From the NCBI GenBank assembly GCA_049969475.1, contig JBMFOU010000008.1:1-64000 (forward strand): a DNA stretch of 64,000 nucleotides, written 5' to 3'. Position numbers and translations under genes: made by a program. The notes under the pieces were generated by a model that was not told where the DNA came from, made no database searches, and worked only from the letters and a program-made list of their open reading frames with translations. Origin of the DNA: UBA2030 sp049969475. Its GTDB lineage: Bacteria; Bacteroidota; Bacteroidia; Bacteroidales; TTA-H9. Below, piece after piece: positions 24,463-32,775 of the stretch; the stretch's first letter is position 1; the number at the start of each line of letters is the position of its first letter.

Positions 24463-26787
24463 TCAGAAAGCCAGGGTCAGACCCACATTGTACATAAAGG
24501 GTAACTGATCTACCCGCTCAAACTTGATACGGTCGAAATAAAACACATTTTTACGATCATAAATATTGGTAGCACCGGCATTCAATTCGAGATAAGAGCG
24601 GGAAGTAAGCTCCCACTTATGTTTGAAATTAATATCAAGCCTGTGATAATAGGGAAGCCTGCCGGTGTTTAAGTCTCCATATAAAATTCCCAGTTGGCCA
24701 CTGGCTGTAGCTGGATCGCTATATATCCCCTGCTGAAAATTAATCTTTTCGAAATAACCCTGACTGAGGGTAAAGGGGAAGCCCGATCCCAGGTTCCATC
24801 TCACACTGATTTCGGAAGCACGGGCAGGACCTAACTGTACACTGCCTACCAGGTTTACATTGTGGCGACGGTCGAAATGTGGATGATAAGTGATTTTGCC
24901 GTCATACCTGTTTACATAGGTTAGCGAATAAACAGCCCAGAAATACCATCTGTCTCTGTCGTATTTGAGGGATACATCCACTCCACTGGCGTCTCCATTT
25001 TCGATAATAAAATCTTTTTTGAGCTCGTCGGGCTTATCAGCAAAAGCCTCGGTGTCTTCAAAAATCTTATTTCGGTTGAGATTGGTAAGCTGAGTAAATT
25101 TCTTGTAATAGGTTTCAACATTCATGGTAAGATTGCTTCCCAGATCGAACTCTACTCCAACGATGGCGTGCCAGGCCTTCTGCAATTTATCGGTTACCTC
25201 TTTCCCGTCAAATGTAGCAGGGAGGTTGTCAGGCCCGCTTAAGAAGCCATAAAACAAGTTTACAACATCGCGGTCGCTACTGGCACTGATTAGATTTTGG
25301 GAATAAAACCCACCCGCCCCTTTGAGGCGAATTTTGTCGGTCAGATTGTATTTAACAGCCAATCTGGGCTCGGGTGATAAGTTGCCCAAAGAGGCATACC
25401 ATTGCAAACGCAAACCGGGTTCAAGTATCAAGTCGCCTAAAATTTTCTTATACTTCACATAAGCTCCTATCTCTGTGGTGTTCTCTTCCTGCTGTATGAT
25501 GCGATTGAGCGAATTGAAAAAGAAATAATCGGTTTTAAAGCCCAACAATTCAAAGCCATACCTTAGCTCATCCCTATCGATAAGATAAGTAAAATTGAGG
25601 CCGGCATTGAATCCACCGATTTCGCTGGTACGGTCATTTTTCCCGGTTTCCTTCAGGCTTACCTTGTACTTTGAGTAACTAAATGTTCCTTCCAGCAATA
25701 CTGGAGCCTTGCCAGGTATTACCACAAAATTGCTGCCTCCGCCAAAGGCATCCCATTGAAAGTCTGATAACGCTTTGTAATTGTTAACCTTGTCGGTATA
25801 ATTAAAGCCAAATAAATTGAGTTTGCTTCCATTGTCAGCATTAAATGACACCTTGCCATATACATCGAAGAAATTGAAAGGTAAACCCTCTTTATTAACA
25901 TACTTGTATAAGGCCTTGGAAGTCTGCTCCAGATAAGAATTACGCATACTGAGTATAAAAGATGAACTCCCGCCTCCTTCCTCGTTCTGTTTCTTCAAAG
26001 GGCCTTCTAACAAGAGCTTGGCGCCAAATGTAGAAGCATCTAATTTACCGGCCAAACGCTTCTTATTACCATCGCGAGTGGTCAAATCCATTACCGAAGA
26101 AATTCTTCCTCCAAATTCAGCTCCAAAACCACCGGTGTACACATCCGCATTACGCAAAATATCCGTGTCAAACACAGAGAATAACCCAATAGAGTGAAAG
26201 GGATTGTAAATCACCATGCCGTCGAGGATCACTTTGTTTTGAATGGGCGCCCCTCCGCGGATGTACAGTTGTCCACCCTGGTCGCCGGTGAAAACAACAC
26301 CCGGCAATACCTGTAGATATTGAGCCAGATCGGGCTGCCCGCCAATGCTGGGAATTTGTTTAATTTGCTTAGGTGTAATCTTCACCACCGAGGTTTTGGT
26401 TTCACTGCGGGCTTCCTCCCTTTCTGCCGAAATACTAACACCTGCAATGGCCACGGCCTTTTTCGTAACATAAAGCTGTTTGGTTAGTAGTTCGCCTTTC
26501 TTCAGGGTAATCGGAATTTTCAGGGAATCATAACCCATTGCAGTAACCATTAAATTATAGGCGCCTGCCGGTATGTTGCTGATGAGATAATATCCGTTCA
26601 CATCTGTAGCGCAGCCCAGGGTCGTCTTCTCGAGATACACATTGACAAAAATGACGGGTTCCCCGGTTTCTTTCTCATATACAAAACCCCTGATGCTGGC
26701 ATTCTGCCCGTATAAACCTATCCCAAAAAGTTGAAGGATAAAGTATAAAACTACAAAGCGGCTCAAACGACTGACTATTTTCCTCAT
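24463..26787 (-). CDS. TonB-dependent outer-membrane receptor with CarboxypepD_reg-like N-terminus
   Basis: A 774-residue outer-membrane protein. Signal peptide to about 27, then a carboxypeptidase-regulatory-like Ig domain (about 30-117, ASIRGFVYEKETGEPVIFVNV), a plug domain (about 120-240, VLPGVVFTGDQGGQLYIRGG) and a beta-barrel to a C-terminal aromatic residue (GLTLAF). There is no SusD/RagB partner next to it, so it is probably not a classic polysaccharide-utilisation receptor. Candidates are siderophore, peptide or oligosaccharide uptake. The OmpR/kinase pair upstream on the same strand may regulate it. Confidence 0.9.
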   Translation of the reverse strand: MRKIVSRLSRFVVLYFILQLFGIGLYGQNASIRGFVYEKETGEPVIFVNVYLEKTTLGCATDVNGYYLISNIPAGAYNLMVTAMGYDSLKIPITLKKGELLTKQLYVTKKAVAIAGVSISAEREEARSETKTSVVKITPKQIKQIPSIGGQPDLAQYLQVLPGVVFTGDQGGQLYIRGGAPIQNKVILDGMVIYNPFHSIGLFSVFDTDILRNADVYTGGFGAEFGGRISSVMDLTTRDGNKKRLAGKLDASTFGAKLLLEGPLKKQNEEGGGSSSFILSMRNSYLEQTSKALYKYVNKEGLPFNFFDVYGKVSFNADNGSKLNLFGFNYTDKVNNYKALSDFQWDAFGGGSNFVVIPGKAPVLLEGTFSYSKYKVSLKETGKNDRTSEIGGFNAGLNFTYLIDRDELRYGFELLGFKTDYFFFNSLNRIIQQEENTTEIGAYVKYKKILGDLILEPGLRLQWYASLGNLSPEPRLAVKYNLTDKIRLKGAGGFYSQNLISASSDRDVVNLFYGFLSGPDNLPATFDGKEVTDKLQKAWHAIVGVEFDLGSNLTMNVETYYKKFTQLTNLNRNKIFEDTEAFADKPDELKKDFIIENGDASGVDVSLKYDRDRWYFWAVYSLTYVNRYDGKITYHPHFDRRHNVNLVGSVQLGPARASEISVRWNLGSGFPFTLSQGYFEKINFQQGIYSDPATASGQLGILYGDLNTGRLPYYHRLDINFKHKWELTSRSYLELNAGATNIYDRKNVFYFDRIKFERVDQLPFMYNVGLTLAF

Positions 26788-26827
26788 GTGCTGGTTTGTA
26801 AATTATTTTGGCTAAAGCAATAGGGTG

Positions 26828-26835
26828 CAAAGGTA
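26828..26835 (-). promoter_or_regulatory. -7 element of the TonB receptor promoter
   Basis: Minus-strand TACCTTTG followed by CACCC, 40 bases before the receptor ATG. No -33 TTG is present; instead a long inverted repeat begins 25 bases upstream, which may mean that an activator binds there. Confidence 0.5.
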
Positions 26836-26860
26836 AAAATCCAGCCTGAATAGAAGGTCC

Positions 26861-26934
26861 CGGTATTGACAGAATTATCAAATACAAGGCTGAGAAGCCG
26901 GACTTGTAAAACCCACCACCTTCTGTTAATACCG
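26861..26934. repeat. 74-bp imperfect inverted repeat upstream of the TonB receptor gene
   Basis: CGGTATTGACAGAA (26861-26874) is the reverse complement of TTCTGTTAATACCG (26921-26934) apart from one G.T pair. Inside lies a second hairpin, ACAAG (26884-26888) with CTTGT (26903-26907), capped by GGC-TGAGAA-GCC. It sits between the response-regulator stop (26975) and the receptor -7 element. No T tract follows on either strand. Confidence 0.6.
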
Positions 26935-26974
26935 ATATCCAGGCATTTTATAATTAATTGATATTTCAAACGTT

Positions 26975-27673
26975 TCAGGGTTTAAATTCAAACACAAAAC
27001 CCACCCCATGTACATTAGTAATTGAAATCCGCGGTTCGCCTTTGAGGAGTTTACGCAAACGGGCTATAAATACATCCATGCTGCGACCGGCAAAATAACT
27101 ATCGCCTCCCCAAACCGCCTTAAGAATCATCTCTCTGGGCATCAATTCATTAACATGTCTGCAGAAGAAAAGAAGCAAATCGGCCTCCCTACGAGTAAGA
27201 ATAATTTCTTCCTGACTGACTTTAAGTCTCAAGTTATTATAGTCGAAGAACATGTTTCCAAAGGTAAAAACCTCCGTCCTCTGGCCAGGGCTTGTGCTAA
27301 CCCTGCATCTCCTTAGGATAGCCTCCAGCCTCAGGCTAAGCTCTTCCGAACTGAAAGGCTTGGTAATATAATCATCACAACCCGATTTGAAACCATTCAC
27401 CACATCTTCTGTTTGTGATTTGGCCGTAAGGAAAATAAAAGGAATGTCAGGATTCAATTTTCTAATTTCACGAGCCAATGTTAGACCATCTTTTCGGGGA
27501 AGCATCACATCAAGAATACACAATTGGACATTTTCCTTTAGAAATGCCTGCAGCCCTTCTTCTCCATCGGCTGCCGCTACCACAAGATATCCCATCATTT
27601 CAAGATAGTCCTGCAACACCATGCTTAGATTGGTGTCGTCCTCCACAAGTAAAATTCCAATTCTTTGGCTCAT
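26975..27673 (-). CDS. OmpR-family response regulator
   Basis: A 232-residue two-component regulator. The receiver domain (about 4-120) has E11-D12-D13, phospho-acceptor D55 (ILDVMLPRKDG), T83 and K105. A winged-helix DNA-binding domain (about 135-230) ends in ITNVHGVGFVF. Its start overlaps the stop of the partner kinase gene by 4 bases. The TonB receptor gene and the inverted repeat just downstream are candidate targets. Confidence 0.94.
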   Translation of the reverse strand: MSQRIGILLVEDDTNLSMVLQDYLEMMGYLVVAAADGEEGLQAFLKENVQLCILDVMLPRKDGLTLAREIRKLNPDIPFIFLTAKSQTEDVVNGFKSGCDDYITKPFSSEELSLRLEAILRRCRVSTSPGQRTEVFTFGNMFFDYNNLRLKVSQEEIILTRREADLLLFFCRHVNELMPREMILKAVWGGDSYFAGRSMDVFIARLRKLLKGEPRISITNVHGVGFVFEFKP

Positions 27674-28977
27674 ATTTTTTCGGGATTTTTGTCATTGTCA
27701 AAAGGCACAAATACAAAGAAGCTACTACCTTTCTTTTCCTGACTTCTAAACCATACCTTAAACCCATGAGCTAAGGCAATGGTTTTTACATAATAAAGAC
27801 CAAGACCATGGCCTTTTACATCATGCCTGTCGCCTGTGGGAATACGATAAAATTTATCAAATAAAGATTCATGGTACCGATGTGGAATGCCTGGCCCGTT
27901 GTCTTCTACTATAAAGACCAGTCCTTCTTTGACATCAAGGCGATAATTTTTTACTTCTAACCTTACCTGGGGTTTGTCGCCACTATACTTGATGGCATTA
28001 TCAATTAAATTAGATATTAGATTTATAAAATGCTGTCGATCAGCAGAAATATGAGTTGCGCTGGTAAGTTTTCGGGTAATAAATGTGCCTCCTTTTTCTT
28101 CTGCATAGACCTGAAATATTTCTCTGAGATAAGATAATATCTCGTCAATATCCATTTTCTCTTTGTTCAATGTCAGGTGGCCTTGCTCAAAGGTTGTTAC
28201 CTGCAAAACATCTTCAACTTGCCTTTTAAGCCGGTCATTTTCGCTAAATATCAGTGCTGCATATTTCCTAACTTTCTCCGGATTATCGTATACGCCAGGT
28301 TTCATCAACATTTCACTCGAGAGAGAGATCGTTGCTATAGGTGTTTTCAGCTCATGGGTCATGTTGCTGATAAAATCGGACTTCAGCTCAGTAAGCCTTT
28401 TGTGGGAATAATACAAATTGAAAACACGATAAAAAGCCACAAGCATCATAATGATAAAAAGGACAGAAAGCAGAATCCATCCGCCTAATTGTTTAAAAAT
28501 TAGTCTATTGTTATGAATAAAACGTATAGCCAGCAGGATGCCCCCCTCCCTATGCATACAGGTAACAGGGACCACAAATGGGGAAGCTAGCACCTGGGCT
28601 GTGTCTGAAATTACTCGGCCATAAAGCACCTGTTTATTTTGTGTAAAAAGTAGATACTCGTAATCCTGGGGTAAACCGCATACCGATACCTCTTCCCTCA
28701 GGATTGAATCGAGCATATAAGCCATTGTTGGGTTGTAAAAAATTTCAAAGCTGGCAAGAGCCGAATCAGAACAAAAGCTCCGAGATTTGAAATCTTCCAG
28801 ACCCTCGATATCGTATAAACGGTTAACGAACCCTTTAAGCGCCAAAGTGGTTTGATTCGCCAGCTGCACTTTCTGAAAGCGAATAGCTTTTATTACCCAA
28901 AAACTTTGAGTTAAAATCACCCCTAAAAAAGCACTGGCAGCAACAATGACAATCCATGTAAGCTTACGTTGTCGCAT
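27670..28977 (-). CDS. Membrane sensor histidine kinase
   Basis: A 435-residue kinase with two transmembrane helices (about 8-29 and 167-187) enclosing a periplasmic sensor of about 135 residues. A HisKA domain carries H208 (MTHELKTPIATISLSSEML). The HATPase domain has N, G1 (EDNGPGIP) and G2 (GHGLGLYYV) boxes. No HAMP domain is evident between TM2 and HisKA. It pairs with the overlapping OmpR regulator. The periplasmic part has Cys69, Cys100 and Cys140, which might form a disulfide. Confidence 0.93.
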   Translation of the reverse strand: MRQRKLTWIVIVAASAFLGVILTQSFWVIKAIRFQKVQLANQTTLALKGFVNRLYDIEGLEDFKSRSFCSDSALASFEIFYNPTMAYMLDSILREEVSVCGLPQDYEYLLFTQNKQVLYGRVISDTAQVLASPFVVPVTCMHREGGILLAIRFIHNNRLIFKQLGGWILLSVLFIIMMLVAFYRVFNLYYSHKRLTELKSDFISNMTHELKTPIATISLSSEMLMKPGVYDNPEKVRKYAALIFSENDRLKRQVEDVLQVTTFEQGHLTLNKEKMDIDEILSYLREIFQVYAEEKGGTFITRKLTSATHISADRQHFINLISNLIDNAIKYSGDKPQVRLEVKNYRLDVKEGLVFIVEDNGPGIPHRYHESLFDKFYRIPTGDRHDVKGHGLGLYYVKTIALAHGFKVWFRSQEKKGSSFFVFVPFDNDKNPEKI

Positions 28978-28994
28978 AAAAAGGATTATTCACT

Positions 28995-29002
28995 CAAAAT
29001 TA
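28995..29002 (-). promoter_or_regulatory. Possible -7 element of the kinase-regulator operon
   Basis: Minus-strand TAATTTTG, 17 bases before the kinase ATG. Only the -7 half is seen. Confidence 0.3.
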
Positions 29003-29090
29003 GGCCTCTTTTTTAAATAAGAACTCCATATTAACATTTTGTTTATAAAGATTAACAAGCGATTAACAGTATAATTGCCTTGAAGTTGCT

Positions 29091-29098
29091 TATGTTTG
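29091..29098 (+). promoter_or_regulatory. -7 element for the CCD-repeat gene
   Basis: TATGTTTG followed by CGCC, 24 bases before the ATG at 29123. Confidence 0.45.
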
Positions 29099-29122
29099 CG
29101 CCATAATTAAAAATAAATTTCC

Positions 29123-29416
29123 ATGAAAAAAGTGATTCTATTCCTTGCGCTTATAAGTTTCTTTGCCAGCAATATAGCTACGGCAAGCGTTGCTGTTCAA
29201 AAGCAGTCCACTTATTCGCAGGTTTGGCAGGATGACGATCCTCCCCAGGCCAAAGATGCGAAAGAAACTAAAACTTCGGCAACTACCAAGACCACCTGTT
29301 GTGATAAAGGGGCTTCAAAAAAGTCTTGTTGCGATAGCAAAAAGCCTGACCCAAACGCCTGCTGCGATAAGGGGCCCAAGGTTAATAGCAAACCCAATCA
29401 AGAGCCTAAAAAGTAA
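29123..29416 (+). CDS. Small secreted Lys-rich protein with three CCD motifs
   Basis: A 97-residue protein with a signal peptide (about 1-22). The mature part is very hydrophilic: an acidic start (WQDDDPPQ), a Lys/Thr/Ser-rich middle, and three double-cysteine motifs CCD at 59-61, 69-71 and 80-82, spaced 10 and 11 residues apart in the pattern x-CC-D-(K/S)-K. There is no other Cys. Vicinal cysteines of this sort bind soft metals or form strained disulfides; a metal or thiol role is inferred. I recognise no family. It has its own promoter element and a strong terminator, and lies divergent to the kinase operon. Confidence 0.75.
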   Translation: MKKVILFLALISFFASNIATASVAVQKQSTYSQVWQDDDPPQAKDAKETKTSATTKTTCCDKGASKKSCCDSKKPDPNACCDKGPKVNSKPNQEPKK

Positions 29417-29434
29417 AATCTTTAATTTCATATT

Positions 29435-29463
29435 ACCGGCCTTTGAGCCGGTTTTTCTTTTTA
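29435..29463 (+). terminator. Terminator of the CCD-repeat gene
   Basis: ACCGGC (29435-29440) pairs with GCCGGT (29447-29452) across loop CTTTGA and runs into a T-rich tail. Confidence 0.85.
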
Positions 29464-29490
29464 ATAACTTAGCACTCCGGAAAAATTTAT

Positions 29491-29913
29491 ATGCCAACCA
29501 TTAAAACGATTTATACAGGTGACCTCCGAACCGAAGCACAGCATGTGCAATCAGGTTCTATTATAATTACTGATGCCCCCACCGATAATCAAGGGCGGGG
29601 AGAAGCTTTCTCGCCTACCGATTTATTGGCAGCATCCCTGGGAAGCTGTATGCTCACAATCATGGGAATAGCGGCCCGCACCCATGGTTTCAATATCGAT
29701 GGAACACGCGCAGAAATAACCAAAATAATGGCATCGAATCCCCGACGGGTAGCCGAAATAGTGATACATCTTTACTTTCCTCCAAACAACTATACAGAAA
29801 AAGAAAAACGAATCATCGAAAACTCAGCCTTTACTTGCCCTGTTTATCTGAGTCTGCACGAAAACCTCAATAAAAACATTTCTTTTCATTATGGCGAACG
29901 CTCTGATGGATAA
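29491..29913 (+). CDS. OsmC-family peroxide-detoxifying protein
   Basis: A 140-residue OsmC/Ohr-fold protein. The two redox cysteines of the fold are C53 (ASLGSCMLTIMG) and C116 (AFTCPVYLSL). Members reduce organic hydroperoxides with a thiol cofactor. The 3' end overlaps the thioesterase gene by 23 bases, so the pair is translationally coupled. Confidence 0.88.
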   Translation: MPTIKTIYTGDLRTEAQHVQSGSIIITDAPTDNQGRGEAFSPTDLLAASLGSCMLTIMGIAARTHGFNIDGTRAEITKIMASNPRRVAEIVIHLYFPPNNYTEKEKRIIENSAFTCPVYLSLHENLNKNISFHYGERSDG

Positions 29914-30292
29914 TCTCAGCTTTCCTTCCTCACTCGAATATACCCTTTCAAAAACTGTTCAACCTGAAGATACTGCCAGTCGTTACGGGTCGGGACTTCT
30001 CGACGTGTTGGCTACCCCAGCTATGATTGCTTTTATAGAACAAACCTGTCATTCAGCCATTCAGCCTTACCTTTCGGCAAAGCTCAGTTCGGTGGGTACT
30101 GAGGTAAATATTCGTCATGTAAAGGCAACGCCTGTTGGCGATACCATCATCTGCGTCGCCCGGCTTGTTTCAGTAGAAGGTCGCAAACTCGTTTTTGCTG
30201 TGAGTGCTTCCGACAGCAAAGGTCTCATCGGTGAGGGTACCCATACCCGATATATCATCGATATCGAAAAATTTATGGCTAAACTGGGTTAA
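29891..30292 (+). CDS. Hotdog-fold thioesterase (FlK-like)
   Basis: A 133-residue single hotdog domain. The sequence YGSGLLDVLATPAMIAFIEQTC with the later SSVGTEVNIRHVKATPVGD matches the small thioesterases related to fluoroacetyl-CoA thioesterase FlK. The likely substrate is an acyl-CoA or a toxic acyl thioester. Two in-frame ATGs (29891 and 29906) are possible starts; both overlap the OsmC gene. Confidence 0.82.
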   Translation: MANALMDNLSFPSSLEYTLSKTVQPEDTASRYGSGLLDVLATPAMIAFIEQTCHSAIQPYLSAKLSSVGTEVNIRHVKATPVGDTIICVARLVSVEGRKLVFAVSASDSKGLIGEGTHTRYIIDIEKFMAKLG

Positions 30293-30346
30293 TCCTTGAT
30301 TTGAAGCCAGGATAAACCTGTTGTGATTTAACATGAATAAGAGATT

Positions 30347-30799
30347 TCATTCTCTGTTCTTGCTATCGATGATTATCGTTACAGGGCCATCATTTTCGAG
30401 GGAAACCTTCATGTGGGCTCCAAACACTCCTGTCTGTATGGGTAATCCCAGTTCTGCATGAAGCATCTGATTGAATTGTTGATACATTTGGCTGGCTTTA
30501 ACCGGCGCTAATGCTCTGATGTAAGACGGACGATTCCCCTTTTTTGTGCTGGCATGAAGGGTAAACTGGCTAACTGATAAAATATGCCCTCCTACATCTT
30601 TAACCGATAGATTCATTACCTGATTCTCATCATTAAAGATTCGTAGGCGCACCACTTTACCCGCAATCCACTCCAGATCCTCTGATGTGTCTCCGTCTTC
30701 AAATCCACATAATACAAGTAATCCCTGTCTAATTTCTCCCACTTTACGGCCTTCTACTTCCACACTGGCCCAGTTGACCCGTTGAATAACAACCCTCAT
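30347..30799 (-). CDS. dtd: D-aminoacyl-tRNA deacylase
   Basis: A 150-residue enzyme that hydrolyses D-aminoacyl-tRNA (and Gly-tRNA-Ala). The two active-site blocks are SVSQFTLHA (about 75-83) and ENDGPVTIIID (about 134-144); the N-terminal MRVVIQRV is also typical. It is the last gene of a three-gene minus operon and starts in a 4-base overlap with the YyaL-like gene. Confidence 0.95.
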   Translation of the reverse strand: MRVVIQRVNWASVEVEGRKVGEIRQGLLVLCGFEDGDTSEDLEWIAGKVVRLRIFNDENQVMNLSVKDVGGHILSVSQFTLHASTKKGNRPSYIRALAPVKASQMYQQFNQMLHAELGLPIQTGVFGAHMKVSLENDGPVTIIIDSKNRE

Positions 30800-32775
30800 A
30801 GCTTCTGATAATCCTCTATTTTCAACAAAATTTCATTCCAATTGGAGGCAGCAAATATACATGCATCCGTTGTGCAAATTTGATAAAGACCTTTACTGCT
30901 TTCTTGATTTAAAGGGACAAGAGTCAACAGAAAATTATCCCGCAGTTTGAGACTTTGATAGGCCTCATGAAGTTTATCCGCCGGTATTTTAACCACCAGG
31001 GCTGTATCCGAACGCTCAAGGGCTGCCATCCACCAATTGGCCATAAAAACAGGATGCTCATCCATTATTTTCCAGACCCCGTTTAACATCTCATCTGCTT
31101 GTTCCAGATAGGGCCGATGTCCAGTGATTTTACCAGCCAGGATCAAAGCCCGGCAAAAAACAGAATTGGGAGATGGAGTAACATTATCGTGGATCTCCAC
31201 CACGCTCTCATTCAGAGGAGGTTCGGGTAGGTTCGACGAAAGCACCCCCCCCTCGTCCATCTTAAACTTTTTATATGCCAGCTCAAGACATTCAGTGGCA
31301 TACTTTAAATATTCCGGTTGGGCTGAAATACAGTAAAAATTCATAAAAGCAAAAGCCATCCAGGCATAGTCCTCAAGAAAACCGGTCACGGAAGGCTCAT
31401 CTTCGTAAACTACATGATACACTTCACGACTGGACTCGTCAATTCCTTTTGGGGCAAGAAATTCAGCCAGGCTAACAGCCAGGTCAAAAATTCCCTGATC
31501 GCTGGTCGCTATCCAGGTTTTTACCAATGCATAAAGGGCCATTGCATTCCATGAAACAACAACTTTGGTATCGAAAGCCGGGAAGGGTCTGCTTTTTTGC
31601 AGGTGTTGCAAACGTCTAATTACCTCGTTAATTTTTTCGTATGAAAGGTCCTCTGATAGATTTTTGCCTTCTATTTCCAGGAAATCCACAGGTCTTCTCA
31701 AAACATAACGGCCATTTTCAAGGACTGATTTTTCATCTATCCTGAAAAATTTACGAAAAGAAGTAATGTCAAATTCAGCAGCGTCAGCTATTTCTGGCTC
31801 TGTAAACGTATAATAATGTCCTTCCCCTAATGCATTATCGGCATCTATGGCAGAACCATAACCACCCGCAGAAGATTTCATGTTTTTTTCTAAAAAAGTA
31901 ATGATATCAAGGGCAGTTTCGGCCCAGAAAGGTTTCTTTCTAATTAACGAAGCCTCAGCATACACAGCCGCAAGTTGCGCATTGTCATAAAGCATTTTCT
32001 CGAAATGAGGGATGATCCATTCTCCATCCACTGAATATCTGAAAAAGCCCCCATTTAGCTGGTCGTAAATACCACCGGCTCGCATCTGGCTTAGGGTCAA
32101 ATCCACTAAACTTTCAGGAAAAGACTTTGGGTAGCGTTTTGACAAGACCAAGGAAAGCAATAGAAGACTGGGCATAGGAAATTTAGGTGCCCCTTTTAGA
32201 CCTCCATAAACGGAATCGAGAGAACGAGCAAGAAGCCGAGGAAGTTCATCGGGTATTTCTATTAAAACGACTTTTGTGGATTGTTGAATTTTCGCGAAAG
32301 GAAAACTCACTCGCTGATTAATTTCACGAGCCTGTTGATTAATTAAATGTCTTTCTGTTTTAAAAATACGCTGGATTTCTTTCAACAACTTAATCCATTG
32401 ATTCAAAGGGAAGTAAGTTGCTCCAAAAAAGAACTCTCCCTCAGGTGTTAAGAAGCAATTAAGCGGCCAACCGCCCCGCTGCCCGAGTGCTTGCACCCGC
32501 TCCATCAGGTACTGATCTACGTCAGGGCGCTCTTCCCGGTCCACTTTCACCGAGATGAAATCGGCATTCATGACGTCAGCAGCCTCTTTTCTCTCAAACA
32601 CCTCCTTTTCCATAACATGACACCAGTGGCAGCTACTATAACCCACACTTACAATAATAATTTTACCTTCTTTTCGGGCCTTTTCAAAGGCTTCTTCTCC
32701 CCAGGGGTACCAATCGACCGGATTATTTGCATGCTGCTGCAGGTAAAGGCTTTTTTCACTTTTAAGCCGATTCAT
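30796..32775 (-). CDS. YyaL/SSP411-like protein: thioredoxin domain plus alpha-alpha barrel
   Basis: A 659-residue cytoplasmic protein. The DUF255 thioredoxin-like domain (1-160) has the active-site pair C49-H-W-C52 (GYSSCHWCHVMEKEVF). The rest is an (alpha/alpha)6-toroid-like domain resembling glycosyl hydrolase or epimerase folds (GGFFRYSVDGEWIIPHFEKMLYD is typical). Related proteins occur from bacteria to mammals (spermatogenesis-associated protein 20); the activity is not known. It overlaps the TPR gene upstream and dtd downstream by 4 bases each. Confidence 0.85.
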   Translation of the reverse strand: MNRLKSEKSLYLQQHANNPVDWYPWGEEAFEKARKEGKIIIVSVGYSSCHWCHVMEKEVFERKEAADVMNADFISVKVDREERPDVDQYLMERVQALGQRGGWPLNCFLTPEGEFFFGATYFPLNQWIKLLKEIQRIFKTERHLINQQAREINQRVSFPFAKIQQSTKVVLIEIPDELPRLLARSLDSVYGGLKGAPKFPMPSLLLLSLVLSKRYPKSFPESLVDLTLSQMRAGGIYDQLNGGFFRYSVDGEWIIPHFEKMLYDNAQLAAVYAEASLIRKKPFWAETALDIITFLEKNMKSSAGGYGSAIDADNALGEGHYYTFTEPEIADAAEFDITSFRKFFRIDEKSVLENGRYVLRRPVDFLEIEGKNLSEDLSYEKINEVIRRLQHLQKSRPFPAFDTKVVVSWNAMALYALVKTWIATSDQGIFDLAVSLAEFLAPKGIDESSREVYHVVYEDEPSVTGFLEDYAWMAFAFMNFYCISAQPEYLKYATECLELAYKKFKMDEGGVLSSNLPEPPLNESVVEIHDNVTPSPNSVFCRALILAGKITGHRPYLEQADEMLNGVWKIMDEHPVFMANWWMAALERSDTALVVKIPADKLHEAYQSLKLRDNFLLTLVPLNQESSKGLYQICTTDACIFAASNWNEILLKIEDYQKL

